From NCBI GenBank assembly GCA_016930915.1, contig JAFGFU010000030.1, positions 1 through 54,369 of the forward strand: a DNA stretch of 54,369 bases, written 5' to 3'. The translations under genes were made by a program, and so were the position numbers. Shown here piece by piece: positions 1-10,052 of the stretch. The notes beneath the pieces were generated by a model. The model had not been told where the DNA came from. It saw only the letters and a program-made list of their open reading frames with translations, and did no database searches. The DNA is from Campylobacterales bacterium. Lineage in GTDB: Bacteria; Campylobacterota; Campylobacteria; Campylobacterales; Sulfurospirillaceae. Within the stretch, counting starts at the first letter, position 1, and each line of letters opens with the position of its first letter.

Positions 1-67
1 ATAACAAATCAGTGGAGCCAATAAATTACCCTGCGGGCAATTTATTGGCTCATTTTAAACGTTAGCT
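1..67 (+). other. attC-like integron recombination site (candidate)
   Basis: Seen: an imperfect hairpin. TAAC at 2-5 pairs with GTTA at 61-64. Nine unpaired bases follow on each side. Then 15-27 (GAGCCAATAAATT) pairs perfectly with 39-51, there is one mismatch (28/38), and 29-31 pairs with 35-37 around a three-base loop. An outer AAC/GTTA core, an unpaired spacer and an inner stem are the layout of attC sites of integron gene cassettes, and the outer bases TAACAAATC and CGTTAGC resemble known attC ends. The right core is GTTAGCT, which departs from the GTTRRRY consensus at one base. The left end is cut by the window. Inferred from structure only; an ordinary hairpin between genes is the alternative. 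Confidence 0.5.
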
Positions 68-354
68 TTATAGAGGAACTTTATGAAAATATTAAAATTC
101 AGGGGTCAGGGCTTTACTTTTAACTTTTTACACTAAACGACAAAATTTTTATAGTGAAGAGAATCCTAGAAAGGATGGAATGGTGTGTGGGAACTTGCTG
201 AAGATTTGAATATGAGTTAATACATGATGGAGTGTAGGACAAGCGATTTATTGAAGCTTTTAATGTGTTTCATATTATTTATTACCGTACAAAAAATAGT
301 GTTGAAAAGAATATTTTTTATTGCTTGTTGAAAACAAATCTATGAAAGTGATGT
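68..354. other. No intact gene; possible truncated cassette reading frame
   Basis: About 290 bases with no convincing gene. Just after the attC-like site, GAGGAAC at 73-79 precedes ATG at 83. This opens a 17-codon frame that stops at 136, right after it runs into the 28-bp direct repeat at 100-127. That looks like the beginning of a gene interrupted by the repeat-bearing element, but it is too short to prove. The rest is AT-rich and has no further motif that I recognise. Confidence 0.35.
100..127 (+). repeat. 28-bp imperfect direct repeat, left copy
   Basis: Bases 100-127 (CAGGGGTCAGGGCTTTACTT...) match 987-1014 at 26 of 28 positions, in the same orientation. The two copies bracket the broken toxin-antitoxin pair. 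Sequences of the form GGGGTCAGG-CTTTACTTTTAAC occur next to REP-associated or IS200-like tyrosine transposases in many bacteria, as I recall. No transposase is present here, so a link to a mobile unit is inference. Confidence 0.6.
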
Positions 355-627
355 TCAAGTCGTTGTTCGCAACTGAACACCGAGTGAATGTATGACTTTC
401 ATTACCGTTTCAAATTTAGGACTTGCACCATCACGAAATGATTTGTAAAGACTTTCACGCCCAAGTCCTGTATCTTTGGCAATTTGAGACATACCTTTTG
501 CTTTAGCAATATGCCCGATAGCTTGTAAAAATTCATCTGTATCACCATCGGCTAATACTTGAGATAAGTATTCTGCGATAATTTCTTTATTATCAAGATA
601 TTCCGCTATATCAAATGTTGTTGTCAT
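355..627 (-). CDS. HigA-like antitoxin of a type II toxin-antitoxin pair
   Basis: A 90-residue protein matching the putative addiction-module antidote family (HigA-like, helix-turn-helix). The N-terminus, MTTTFDIAEYLDNKEIIAEYL, is typical of that family. The HTH lies in the second half (SQIAKDTGLGRESLYKSF), followed by PKFETVMKVIHSLGV. I start at ATG 627-625 because the family begins there and because this ATG overlaps the stop of the upstream toxin remnant (ATGA). A longer frame from 696 would only read through toxin sequence. The frame is intact although the toxin is broken, so it is probably a solitary antitoxin and autoregulator of the upstream palindrome. Expression now depends on translation through a damaged toxin message. 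Confidence 0.8.
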   Translation of the reverse strand: MTTTFDIAEYLDNKEIIAEYLSQVLADGDTDEFLQAIGHIAKAKGMSQIAKDTGLGRESLYKSFRDGASPKFETVMKVIHSLGVQLRTTT

Positions 628-920
628 TTTTGTAATTCCTTTGCTATCTCTTTCGCTTTTCAATATCTTTAACTTGGGTTGATTTATCCCCACCATTCAA
701 TAAAAATACAATTTCATCCTGATATTTTGTAAAAATAGACACGGTATCCAGCACTAATATCTAAACGCATTTCACTCACATCATCACCTACCGCTTTGAC
801 ATCGCCAAAGTTTCCTTATCTCATCCGCTCAATGCGTCGAAGGATTGCAACTTTGGCTTTAATATCTTTGAGCTTATGTAGCCATTTTGAAAAAATTTCT
901 GTTTGTTTGATATTGTACAT
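624..920 (-). pseudogene. Broken HigB/RelE-type toxin (Gp49-like killer protein)
   Basis: Read from ATG 920-918, the frame begins MYNIKQTEIFSKWLHKLKDI, as in the RelE/HigB-type addiction-module killer family. It is broken in at least three places. A TAA at 818-816 sits where the family has Leu before GNFGDVK. An extra base near 718-720 shifts the frame. A missing A in the run at 657-660 shifts it back. Spliced by eye, the remaining blocks are EMRLDISAGYRVYFYKIS, then DEIVFLLNGGDKSTQVKDIE, then KAKEIAKELQK. The final TGA (626-624) overlaps the antitoxin ATG. The toxin is almost certainly inactive unless the two indels are assembly errors in homopolymers; the nonsense codon is not explained that way. 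Confidence 0.8.
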
Positions 921-927
921 ACGATTT

Positions 928-956
928 ATTGTATCCTAAAAGATACAGTTAGTCAA
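928..956 (-). promoter_or_regulatory. Toxin-antitoxin promoter with palindromic operator
   Basis: On the minus strand TTGACT (956-951), a 17-base spacer and TACAAT (933-928) form a strong sigma70-type promoter. The palindrome TGTATC-N6-GATACA (930-947) covers the spacer and part of the -10, as expected for an autorepressed toxin-antitoxin operon. The -10 lies only about 8 bases from the toxin ATG, so the transcript would be nearly leaderless. Confidence 0.7.
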
Positions 957-986
957 GAAAGAGTATTTGATAATCAACAAGAGATA

Positions 987-1014
987 CAGGAGTCATGGCT
1001 TTACTTTTAACTTT
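987..1014 (+). repeat. 28-bp imperfect direct repeat, right copy
   Basis: Bases 987-1014 repeat 100-127 with two differences, in the same orientation. This copy lies between the toxin-antitoxin promoter and the end of the YeiH-type gene, so it marks the likely right boundary of the accessory patch. Confidence 0.6.
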
Positions 1015-1055
1015 CTGAAATTTAATTTTTTACCTAAATCAGACTCTATCAGCAC

Positions 1056-2078
1056 TTACACCATCAACGACAATTTTACGATGTAAAATCCTCCAAAAAT
1101 GAGCCATGCAAATAAAATTCCTGCCAGATACAAAGGCTTCATTCCCACATTTTTAAATTTGTGAACATGCGTCTCCATGCCTAGCGCACTCATTGCCATG
1201 GTGAGTAAAAAGGTATCCAAAGCATTGATGTTTGCAACAAGCTCCGATGGCACCCAATGCAAAGAGTTAAACCCTGCCACCCCAATAAAATAGAGCGCAA
1301 ACCACGGAATCGCCACCGCTGTTTTTCCCCTACTTTTGGTGCTTGTTTTGGCTAACCAAAGACCGAGTAGAATGAGAAAAGGAGCTATCATCATCACCCG
1401 TATCATCTTCACAATGACCGCACTTTGCGCCACCTCTTCGCTAATGGCATTCCCCGCAGCCACGACGTGTGCGACCTCATGCACTGTCCCTCCTATGTAA
1501 ATGCCCATCATTTCAGGCGAGAGAGGCACTAAACCTAACTGATAGATAAAGGGATACAAAAACATCGCAAGACTGCCAAAAAGCACCACCGTTGAAACAG
1601 CCACGGTGCTTTTATAGGCTTCCCCTTTGACCACAGGCTCGGTTGCCAAAACCGCCGCCGCCCCACAAATGGAACTGCCCACACTGGTTAAGATGGTCGT
1701 GTCTCTGTCGAGTTTTAAAAGTTTGGTTCCCACAACATAGCCAATGAGAAAGGTTGAAGCTACCACACCAACACTCACCACAATGCCCATCATTCCCACA
1801 TGGGCTATCTCTTGAAAACTCACCCGAAATCCATAGAGCACAATGCCTGCCCTTAAAAGCGTTTTGGTGGAAAAAAGAAGACCTGCTTCCCACTCTTTGG
1901 GGAGTTTATGACGCAGGGTATTGGCATAAAACATTCCTAGAAGAATCCCCACGATTAGAGGGCTCATGCCCAAACGCTTCATCCATTCAAACTGGGCAAT
2001 GTAACTTGCACTCATGGCAAATAAAGCGACAAATAAAAGACCGCTTAGGGTATTGGAACGATTTGCTTTTTGAAACAC
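1056..2078 (-). CDS. yeiH: YeiH-family (UPF0324) putative sulfate exporter, inner membrane
   Basis: An integral membrane protein of about 340 residues with roughly ten hydrophobic segments. It carries blocks typical of the YeiH/UPF0324 family: PLIVGILLGMFYANT near the N-terminus, LRAGIVLYGFRVSFQEI, GSSICGAAAVLAT, GTVHEVAHVVAAG and ALGMETHV. Family members are annotated as putative sulfate exporters, but transport is poorly proven. I chose GTG at 2078 because AAGGA at 2089-2085 lies six bases upstream; the TTG at 2084 would touch the ribosome site. It is divergent from a LysR regulator that probably controls it. The sulfur setting of the region fits export of a sulfur oxyanion, which is inference. 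Confidence 0.85.
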   Translation of the reverse strand: MFQKANRSNTLSGLLFVALFAMSASYIAQFEWMKRLGMSPLIVGILLGMFYANTLRHKLPKEWEAGLLFSTKTLLRAGIVLYGFRVSFQEIAHVGMMGIVVSVGVVASTFLIGYVVGTKLLKLDRDTTILTSVGSSICGAAAVLATEPVVKGEAYKSTVAVSTVVLFGSLAMFLYPFIYQLGLVPLSPEMMGIYIGGTVHEVAHVVAAGNAISEEVAQSAVIVKMIRVMMIAPFLILLGLWLAKTSTKSRGKTAVAIPWFALYFIGVAGFNSLHWVPSELVANINALDTFLLTMAMSALGMETHVHKFKNVGMKPLYLAGILFAWLIFGGFYIVKLSLMV

Positions 2079-2084
2079 ACGCAA

Positions 2085-2318
2085 TCCTTAGCTTGTTTTC
2101 ACCAGAGCTCTTACAGAACTCTTGACACGTCTTTAAAGCAAAGCTTTCAAGACTACGTTAACACTGGGTTTTCTTCGGCAGAATGCCCACGCACCTTTGG
2201 TGCTTTTTCTTCTTGCAAACTAAGTTTGGCAAGAATTTTGAATTATAAACCCTTTTCTATCATAAGTAAAATAAATTATATTTGTTATAATAATGAATAT
2301 TTTTAATAAGAAGCTATC
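2085..2318. promoter_or_regulatory. Divergent control region between yeiH and the LysR gene
   Basis: No gene is seen in these 234 bases. TATAAT at 2286-2291 is a good -10 for the LysR gene, with AAGAAG just before its ATG. AAGGA at 2089-2085 serves yeiH. No clear LysR T-N11-A box could be assigned by eye. Confidence 0.45.
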
Positions 2319-3203
2319 ATGACACTCAAAGAATTAAGCCTTTTTTACCATCTTTGCGAAGAGACCCATCTGTGCAATCTCTCTAAAAAACTAGGCATCA
2401 CTCAGTCTGCCATCTCCCTTGCCATCCAATCTTTAGAGAAAAAAATAGGAGAGCCTCTGTTTGACCGTATCGGTAAAAAGTTGGTTTTAAGTGAAAAGGG
2501 AAGGCTTTTTTACGAAAAAACCTATCCGCACTTTGAAGCACTTAAAGAAGCCCAACTTTTTTTCTCCCACAACGCCCTTGCGGGAAGCCTCAAAATCGCA
2601 TCGAGTAAAACCATTGGTGAGTATCTGATGCCTAGCATTGTGTATGATTTTCGTCTCTCTCACCCTAACGTTACCATTCATAAAACCATTCAAAACTCAG
2701 CAGCGATTATTGAAATGGTACAACATGGAGAGATAGATATGGGGTTCATTGAATCCTCGTGCGAATTTAAAGAGATTTGCAAAGAGGTGATTGCTTATGA
2801 TGAACTTATCGTGGTGAGCAGTGACAAAGCGCTTCAAAATGCACGATGCTACATAGATGAGCTTTTTGATAAAAAGTGGATTTTGCGAGAAAAAGGCTCA
2901 GGCACACGGGAGGTTTTTTTAGAAGCCTTAGGGGAAAGTGCCAAAGTGCTTCCTCTCTTTTTAGAATTTAGCGAATTTGAAGAGGCAAAAACCTTGTTGC
3001 TTCGCTATCAAAACGCTATCACGTGTCTCTCTCGTGTGGTGGTGGAAAAAGAGCTAGAACGAAACGAGCTGTTTGAGGTCAACTTAAAAAACATTAGCCT
3101 CAAACGCCCTTTTTACTTAATCTATCACAAAGACAAATACGCCAGTAAGCTCTTTGGTGAGTTTAAGCGTTTTGTGCTTGAAGCATCTTCCGATAAGCAA
3201 TAA
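2319..3203 (+). CDS. LysR-family regulator, YeiE-like
   Basis: A 294-residue LysR-type transcription factor. The N-terminal winged HTH spans about residues 1-60 ([20 protein letters not shown], then [18 protein letters not shown]). The effector-binding domain follows ([40 protein letters not shown]). GSGTRE and the divergent yeiH partner fit the CysB/Cbl/YeiE-like group. YeiE in other bacteria is linked to sulfite and iron responses, so a sulfur signal is plausible but unproven here. Its last 41 bases overlap the end of convergent ribB. Confidence 0.85.
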   Translation: MTLKELSLFYHLCEETHLCNLSKKLGITQSAISLAIQSLEKKIGEPLFDRIGKKLVLSEKGRLFYEKTYPHFEALKEAQLFFSHNALAGSLKIASSKTIGEYLMPSIVYDFRLSHPNVTIHKTIQNSAAIIEMVQHGEIDMGFIESSCEFKEICKEVIAYDELIVVSSDKALQNARCYIDELFDKKWILREKGSGTREVFLEALGESAKVLPLFLEFSEFEEAKTLLLRYQNAITCLSRVVVEKELERNELFEVNLKNISLKRPFYLIYHKDKYASKLFGEFKRFVLEASSDKQ

Positions 3204-3807
3204 TCTCATCAATACTCACCATAGGAAAGTCGTGTTTTTGCGCAAAAGAGAGTATCTCTTCTCCCACACTCATGGTTCCATCGGCATTGGTCATTTCACA
3301 CAGCACAGCGTAGGGTGAAAGCCCCGCTAGTTTCATCAAATCAACCGATGCTTCCGTATGACCCTCACGCTCTAAGACCCCATTTTCTCGTGCACGCAAA
3401 GGAAACACATGCCCTGGGGAGACGATTTTTGCTTTGCCATCCGCATGAATGGCGGCTTGAATAGTGGTGACTCTGTCTTTCGCACTCACGCCTGTGGTCA
3501 CGCCCTCTTTGGCTTCGATGGAGATGGTAAAACCAGTTTGAAATTTGGACTCGTTGTGAGAGACCATCATGGGAAGACCTAGTTCTTCCACTTTTTGGGG
3601 TGGTAAACACAAACAGACAATGCCACTGCACTCACGAATGAGAAGCGCCATTTGCTCAGGGGTTAAAGACTCGGCATGAAAGATAATATCGGCTTCATTT
3701 TCACGATCATAACGATCCATGACAATGACACCTTTTTTGTTTTGAAGCGCTTTTAGAGCAAGCGAAACGGAGTATTCTAACGAGAAATTCGCACACATTT
3801 GATTCAT
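3163..3807 (-). CDS. ribB: 3,4-dihydroxy-2-butanone 4-phosphate synthase (RibB)
   Basis: Converts ribulose 5-phosphate to 3,4-dihydroxy-2-butanone 4-phosphate and formate, supplying the four-carbon unit for riboflavin. At 214 residues it is a stand-alone RibB like that of E. coli, without the GTP cyclohydrolase II domain of RibBA. Diagnostic blocks are [55 protein letters not shown] (RibB signature) and [11 protein letters not shown]. It is preceded by an FMN riboswitch at 3899-4042, so it should be shut down by flavin. Its 3' end overlaps the LysR gene by 41 bases on the opposite strand. The C-terminal [10 protein letters not shown] lies wholly in that overlap. Confidence 0.95.
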   Translation of the reverse strand: MNQMCANFSLEYSVSLALKALQNKKGVIVMDRYDRENEADIIFHAESLTPEQMALLIRECSGIVCLCLPPQKVEELGLPMMVSHNESKFQTGFTISIEAKEGVTTGVSAKDRVTTIQAAIHADGKAKIVSPGHVFPLRARENGVLEREGHTEASVDLMKLAGLSPYAVLCEMTNADGTMSVGEEILSFAQKHDFPMVSIDEIIAYRKMLQAQNA

Positions 3808-3898
3808 GGTAAACCCTTTGGTTTAGAGTAAACTTGAATCAGGGCATTTTTAAATATAGCACTGAACTTGTCACAAACAATGGCAATCATAGACTACA

Positions 3899-4042
3899 TT
3901 CTCTCTCATCCGGACTTTAACCGTTGGTTTTGGCATCGCACCAAATCTGCTGACCTTTTAGCTTTACATGTAAAGACAAAAGCGCTCGCGGACTCTCTTT
4001 CAAAAAGATTACCGCCAGTAGGGAATCACACCCTGCCCTGAG
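3899..4042 (-). ncRNA. FMN riboswitch (RFN element) controlling ribB
   Basis: Read on the minus strand, the element runs from CTCAGGGCAGGGTG (4042) through ATTCCCTACTGGCGGTAA, GTCCGCGAGCGC, GCAGATTTGGTGCGATGCC and ends with AGTCCGGATGAGAGA (3899). These are the conserved segments of the FMN aptamer in correct order. A -10 TATAAT lies just upstream at 4065-4060. The variable arm between GAGCGC and GGTCAGCAGA contains the 12-bp palindrome TTTACATGTAAA (3963-3974), which would form that arm's hairpin. About 90 bases separate the aptamer from the ribB ATG, room for a translational or terminator switch. Confidence 0.93.
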
Positions 4043-4116
4043 AAATAAGTTTCGCCAAAATTATACATTTTATTTCTTAAAATTCTTTAAGGTAATTTTT
4101 TAACAAAGTGGCGTGA

Positions 4117-6385
<2,269 letters not shown>

Positions 6386-6386
<1 letters not shown>

Positions 6387-7111
6387 TAGCGTTTTTTGGC
6401 AATCACAAGGGTTGAAATATCCATAGAGAAGCTTTTGCAAAATTCTGTCTCAAACCCTGCGTCGCTCAGCTCTTTTTGAAGCATTGAAGCGGTGAGAAAC
6501 CCTTCAATGGAGTTAGGGAGATACTCATAGGCGGCTTTATTTTTAGAGATAAGTCCTCCTAAAATAGGAAGAACTTTGTTCAAATAAAAATCTTTCAGCG
6601 CAAAGAAAAAACCTTTTTTATCATCTTTGGTAAACTCTAAAATCACCACATAACCGCCAGTTTTTACCACACGGGCAAACTCTTTGAATGCGTCTTGACG
6701 CTTCACCACATTGCGAATGCCATAACTGATACTTAAAATATCCGCACTCTCATTCTCCAAAGGAAGCGCTGTTGCCTCAGAAATCACAAACTCAAATTCT
6801 GGAAATTTTTGTTTACCCACATCGGTCATGCCAACGGATGGGTCTACGCCTAAAATTTTTCCTATTTCACGTCCTGCTTTTTTCGCCTGTTTTGCCCAGT
6901 ATCCCATCATATCGCCTGTGCCACATGCCACATCTACAATGAGTTCGATGGGCTTTTGATACCGTGCAAACGTTTCATCGCAGGCGGTTTTGCGCCATTG
7001 AATGTCAATACCCATACTCAAAACACGGTTAGCAGTGTCATACGTTCCTGCGATTTCATCAAACATTTGAACAATTTTTTGCTGTTTATTTTCGTTGGTC
7101 TCCAAAATCAT
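6386..7111 (-). CDS. ubiE: Demethylmenaquinone methyltransferase (UbiE/MenG)
   Basis: SAM-dependent C-methylation of demethylmenaquinone, the last step of menaquinone synthesis and essential for quinone-linked sulfur respiration. It has 241 residues. Motifs are MFDEIAGTYDTANRVLSMGI at the N-terminus, DVACGTGDM (SAM motif I), GVDPSVGM (motif II), SISYGIRNV (UbiE signature) and GYVVILEFTK. It is the first gene of a pair with xseA. UbiE works downstream of either the Men or the futalosine route; the latter is usual in Campylobacterota. Confidence 0.93.
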
Positions 7112-7159
7112 CCCTTATACATCTAATTATCTCTTATTGTAGCAAATGAACATTTAATT

Positions 7160-7939
7160 TTAAATCAGCGCTTTTCTAAGCCTTTTTGCCACCAAAGCAC
7201 CCCCTTTTTTGTGCTTTCTTTTCAGTAAAAAAAGCAAGGGCATCTCACTCTTTTCTAAAAGATAAAACCCACTTTGCTCTCTTAAAAAAAAGTCCATATC
7301 CATCTTAAAGGTTTTATACGCCTCGGTATGAACAAAACGCAGTAAAAAAATCCTCTCTTTACATGTAAAGAGCGATAATTTCTCTATCAGACTGCCACAC
7401 AAAGAAGCATCAAATAAAGAGCTCCCTAACTCCAAAAGGGCGATACTCCTGCGTGCGCATAGACTTAAGCGTTTAGGGGCTTTTGCTTCATCTTCCAAAA
7501 GCTCTAAAATCGCATTTTCTAAAAATTTCATCTGCTGATAGAGCAACACTTTTAAGACTTTTTGGCTGCTCATACCGCCTCGTAAAGCAAATTCAAAAGA
7601 GTGCATTTTAGGTGCATCACACCGTTTAAAAACCTCCTCAAGCGAAAAGTCATAACGCTCTGGCAACCCAAATAAAGAGAGAAAACGATTTTTATAGCGC
7701 TTATCTTCACTCACCTCTTTGCAGATATACGCAGCACATACACGCTCAAAGAGACCTATCTCCTCAAGGTTTTCAAAACGAAGTCTCAAAACACCCAAAG
7801 GAGTCGAATACGAAATGTCATTTTCAAGGTAAAGCCCTAAAAAGAGCTTCTCATAAGAAGTAAAAGCAGTGGCAAAGGTGCGCACTGCTTCTTTGGGGTT
7901 TTGAAGAAGGTAGCGTTTTTTAAGCAGACTCTTTTTCAC
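7160..7939 (-). CDS. Hypothetical protein, unknown function
   Basis: I do not recognise this 259-residue protein. It is basic at both ends (MKKSLLKKRYLL at the start, RKHKKGGALVAKRLRKALI at the end), predicted cytoplasmic and mostly helical, with Leu-, Glu- and Lys-rich stretches and no obvious membrane segment. The start is GTG at 7939, ten bases after the ppaC stop, so it is probably in the ppaC transcript. It carries one exact TTTACATGTAAA at 7358, read as FTCK. The position between ppaC and ubiE gives no clear functional hint. Confidence 0.7.
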   Translation of the reverse strand: MKKSLLKKRYLLQNPKEAVRTFATAFTSYEKLFLGLYLENDISYSTPLGVLRLRFENLEEIGLFERVCAAYICKEVSEDKRYKNRFLSLFGLPERYDFSLEEVFKRCDAPKMHSFEFALRGGMSSQKVLKVLLYQQMKFLENAILELLEDEAKAPKRLSLCARRSIALLELGSSLFDASLCGSLIEKLSLFTCKERIFLLRFVHTEAYKTFKMDMDFFLREQSGFYLLEKSEMPLLFLLKRKHKKGGALVAKRLRKALI

Positions 7940-7949
7940 AAAAGCGCTT

Positions 7950-8867
7950 TTAAAACTGCTTTTCCATGACAGGAATCACCTGTTTTTTACGGCTTAAAAT
8001 TTTATCGACCCACATTTCATGGTTGAGTAATTTTGTGTTAAATGCGTTTTCAATTTTGCTCTCATCATCGCTTACCACTAAAAATTGAGAACCCTCAACC
8101 ATAATGTCTGTCAATAAAAGCATCACGGTGTGGCGATTGCCCTCTTCTTTGTAGGCTTTCATGTCGGCAAAAAGTGCTTCTTTCATCTCATCAAAGACTT
8201 TTAAATCCACTACTTCAAGCTGACCGATGCCAATTTTATTACCACCCATCTCAAAATCTTTATAATCACGAAGTAAGAGGGAACGTGGGCTTGCGCCTTT
8301 GACCGCTGATTTGACTAAAAACATCTCCATACCCAGTGCCTTAAAATCTTCCACACCCGCAATTTGCGCCAACTCTTTGACCGCTTTGGTATCGGCTTTG
8401 GTACATGTTGGGGATTTAAAGAGTACCGTGTCACTTAAGATAGCGAGCATCATCGCTCCAGCGATATCTTTTGGAATGTCGATTTTATAGTGGTCAAACA
8501 TCTCTTTGACAATCGTATTGGTACAGCCAACAGGGCGAATCCAACACTCAAGCGGTGTCGTGGTGGTAATGTCACCGAGTTTATGATGATCTACAATGCC
8601 TAAAATGTTCGTCTCTTTGAGATTGTGAGGCGCTTGTGCGAGGTCTGAATAATCCGTAATGTAGAGATTATCCCCTGAGAAGTCATTTTTGAGCATCGGT
8701 GCTTCAAGTTTAAAGGTACTGAGGATAAATTTTGTCTCGGGGCTAAGTTCGCCTTGACGTGCGGGTGTGCAGGTTTCACCCAATTTTGTTTTGAGATACG
8801 AGAGAGAAATCGCCGATACTATCGAATCAGAATCGGGGTTAATGTGTCCACATGCATACGTTTGCAT
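7950..8867 (-). CDS. ppaC: Manganese-dependent inorganic pyrophosphatase (family II)
   Basis: Hydrolyses pyrophosphate to drive biosynthesis. It is a DHH-type enzyme of 305 residues from ATG 8867. Metal and catalytic blocks are GHINPDSDSI (residues 7-16), ITDYSD, GIVDHHKLGDI and PVGCTNTIV in the DHH domain, with a C-terminal DHHA2 domain containing SPRSLLLRDYKDF and SRKKQVIP. The start at 8867 matches the usual N-terminus MQTYACGHINPDSD and has AAAGGA upstream; an upstream extension to 8894 lacks family similarity. Confidence 0.93.
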   Translation of the reverse strand: MQTYACGHINPDSDSIVSAISLSYLKTKLGETCTPARQGELSPETKFILSTFKLEAPMLKNDFSGDNLYITDYSDLAQAPHNLKETNILGIVDHHKLGDITTTTPLECWIRPVGCTNTIVKEMFDHYKIDIPKDIAGAMMLAILSDTVLFKSPTCTKADTKAVKELAQIAGVEDFKALGMEMFLVKSAVKGASPRSLLLRDYKDFEMGGNKIGIGQLEVVDLKVFDEMKEALFADMKAYKEEGNRHTVMLLLTDIMVEGSQFLVVSDDESKIENAFNTKLLNHEMWVDKILSRKKQVIPVMEKQF

Positions 8868-8924
8868 TGAAAAATCCTTTGAGTTTTTTCGCAATTATAA
8901 CCGATTTAACGCAATTTTAAAATG

Positions 8925-9422
8925 CTATTGGTTTTTGCCTTTGCCTTTGGATTTTTCTGTAAAATCATCCTCTTTATCTTTTTTAGCATTTGACTTTTGA
9001 TTTGACTTTTCACGAACGTCTTTTTTATCTTTGACATTTTTCTTTGAAACGCTGTCCATATCGTGTCCCGCTTTGAGTGCTTTAAACTCAGCAGAACCTG
9101 GTTTTATCCCCAAACTTTGCGCCAAAGCGCCCCATCCTTGATGTTTGTTCGCTTCATAACGCTTTAAAACCGCACTTGAACTAAGCCCTGACATCTCGGC
9201 TAATTTCAACACCATATACGCATCCGCAGGATTTGCCACACTCTTTACCACACTTGAAATCACGGCATCGCCGACATTAAATCGCTCATTAAGTCCCGAA
9301 TGAAGCCCTGTTGGATTGGACGAATAGCGTGTATTTAGCTGTGACATCCAGCCAAAATCAGCACCCAAAAGCATGGATGCACTCATCAATAAACCCATGA
9401 AAAAATACCTTAACACTTTCAT
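8925..9422 (-). CDS. Secreted small protein, unknown function
   Basis: A 165-residue protein with a clear signal peptide (MKVLRYFFMGLLMSASMLLGA, cleavage near residue 21), so it is exported. The mature part has a helical region with NVGDAVISSVVKSV, KRYEANKHQGWGALAQSLGI and KPGSAEFKALKAGHD, then a highly charged Lys/Asp/Glu/Ser tail of about 40 residues that looks disordered. Similar SLGIKPGS-EFKALK-GHD proteins occur in other bacteria as uncharacterised periplasmic proteins. An exact TTTACATGTAAA (9432-9443) lies immediately upstream and its last As run into the ribosome site AAAGGAG. Confidence 0.75.
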   Translation of the reverse strand: MKVLRYFFMGLLMSASMLLGADFGWMSQLNTRYSSNPTGLHSGLNERFNVGDAVISSVVKSVANPADAYMVLKLAEMSGLSSSAVLKRYEANKHQGWGALAQSLGIKPGSAEFKALKAGHDMDSVSKKNVKDKKDVREKSNQKSNAKKDKEDDFTEKSKGKGKNQ

Positions 9423-9431
9423 CGCATCTCC

Positions 9432-9443
9432 TTTACATGTAAA
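9432..9443. repeat. TTTACATGTAAA copy overlapping a ribosome site
   Basis: One of the intergenic copies of the palindrome family. On the minus strand it is followed directly by GGAG and, after a short spacer, the ATG at 9422 of the secreted protein gene. A hairpin here would lie beside the start region. Confidence 0.9.
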
Positions 9444-9547
9444 GATTTTCTAGCTTCATTATAACTCAATTTTAAACGGGCAGAAGGTTCTATTTAATAA
9501 CAATTTAAAATCTTTAGTTATGATACTTTTTTCGTCAAGGATTTACT

Positions 9548-9859
9548 ATGTTACGAAGCAGTTTAACAAGAGTGCGCCTCTTTAGTGCTATGGATGGACT
9601 CTCTTTTTTGGTTTTAATTGGTATTGCGATGCCTCTTAAATACGTCGCTGGAGACCCGACTTTTGTCAGGTATGTGGGGGTGACACATGGTGTTTTGTTT
9701 ATTTTATTTGTCGCTTCATTGTTCCATGCTTCCATGCGCTACCAATGGGCACTGAAATTTTCGCTCTTCTGTTTTGCCTGTTCACTCATTCCTTTTGCTC
9801 CTTTTTGGCTGGATGGTAAACTCAAACGCCTCAAAAATCATTCAAATGCTCTTTCGTAG
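9548..9859 (+). CDS. DUF3817 small membrane protein
   Basis: A 103-residue integral membrane protein with about three hydrophobic segments. The pattern LRLFSAMDGLSFLVLIGIAMPLKY in the first 35 residues, then VGVTHGVLFILFV, is that of DUF3817 (YdzA-type) proteins, whose function is unknown. AAGGA lies seven bases before ATG 9548. It stands alone, with the gene upstream on the other strand. Confidence 0.8.
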   Translation: MLRSSLTRVRLFSAMDGLSFLVLIGIAMPLKYVAGDPTFVRYVGVTHGVLFILFVASLFHASMRYQWALKFSLFCFACSLIPFAPFWLDGKLKRLKNHSNALS

Positions 9860-10052
9860 AGCTTCAAAACTAGCCTAGAAACATATTTATCATAAAATCA
9901 CATAACCTTAAATCTTTATTACATGTAAAATAAAATAATGCACTTCCTAATTCTCATAGAAAGCAACTTTTTTTCCCCTCCTGTTAAAGAAAAGATTACT
10001 TTTGAAGTAGTATACTTGATGATATTTTATAAATTAACATTAAGGTAAAAAT

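Noticed and set aside
1612-2306. Open frames on both strands over the yeiH gene and its upstream gap
   Set aside because: They lie over a well-supported membrane transporter frame or run through the promoter gap, and have no family-like sequence or ribosome site.
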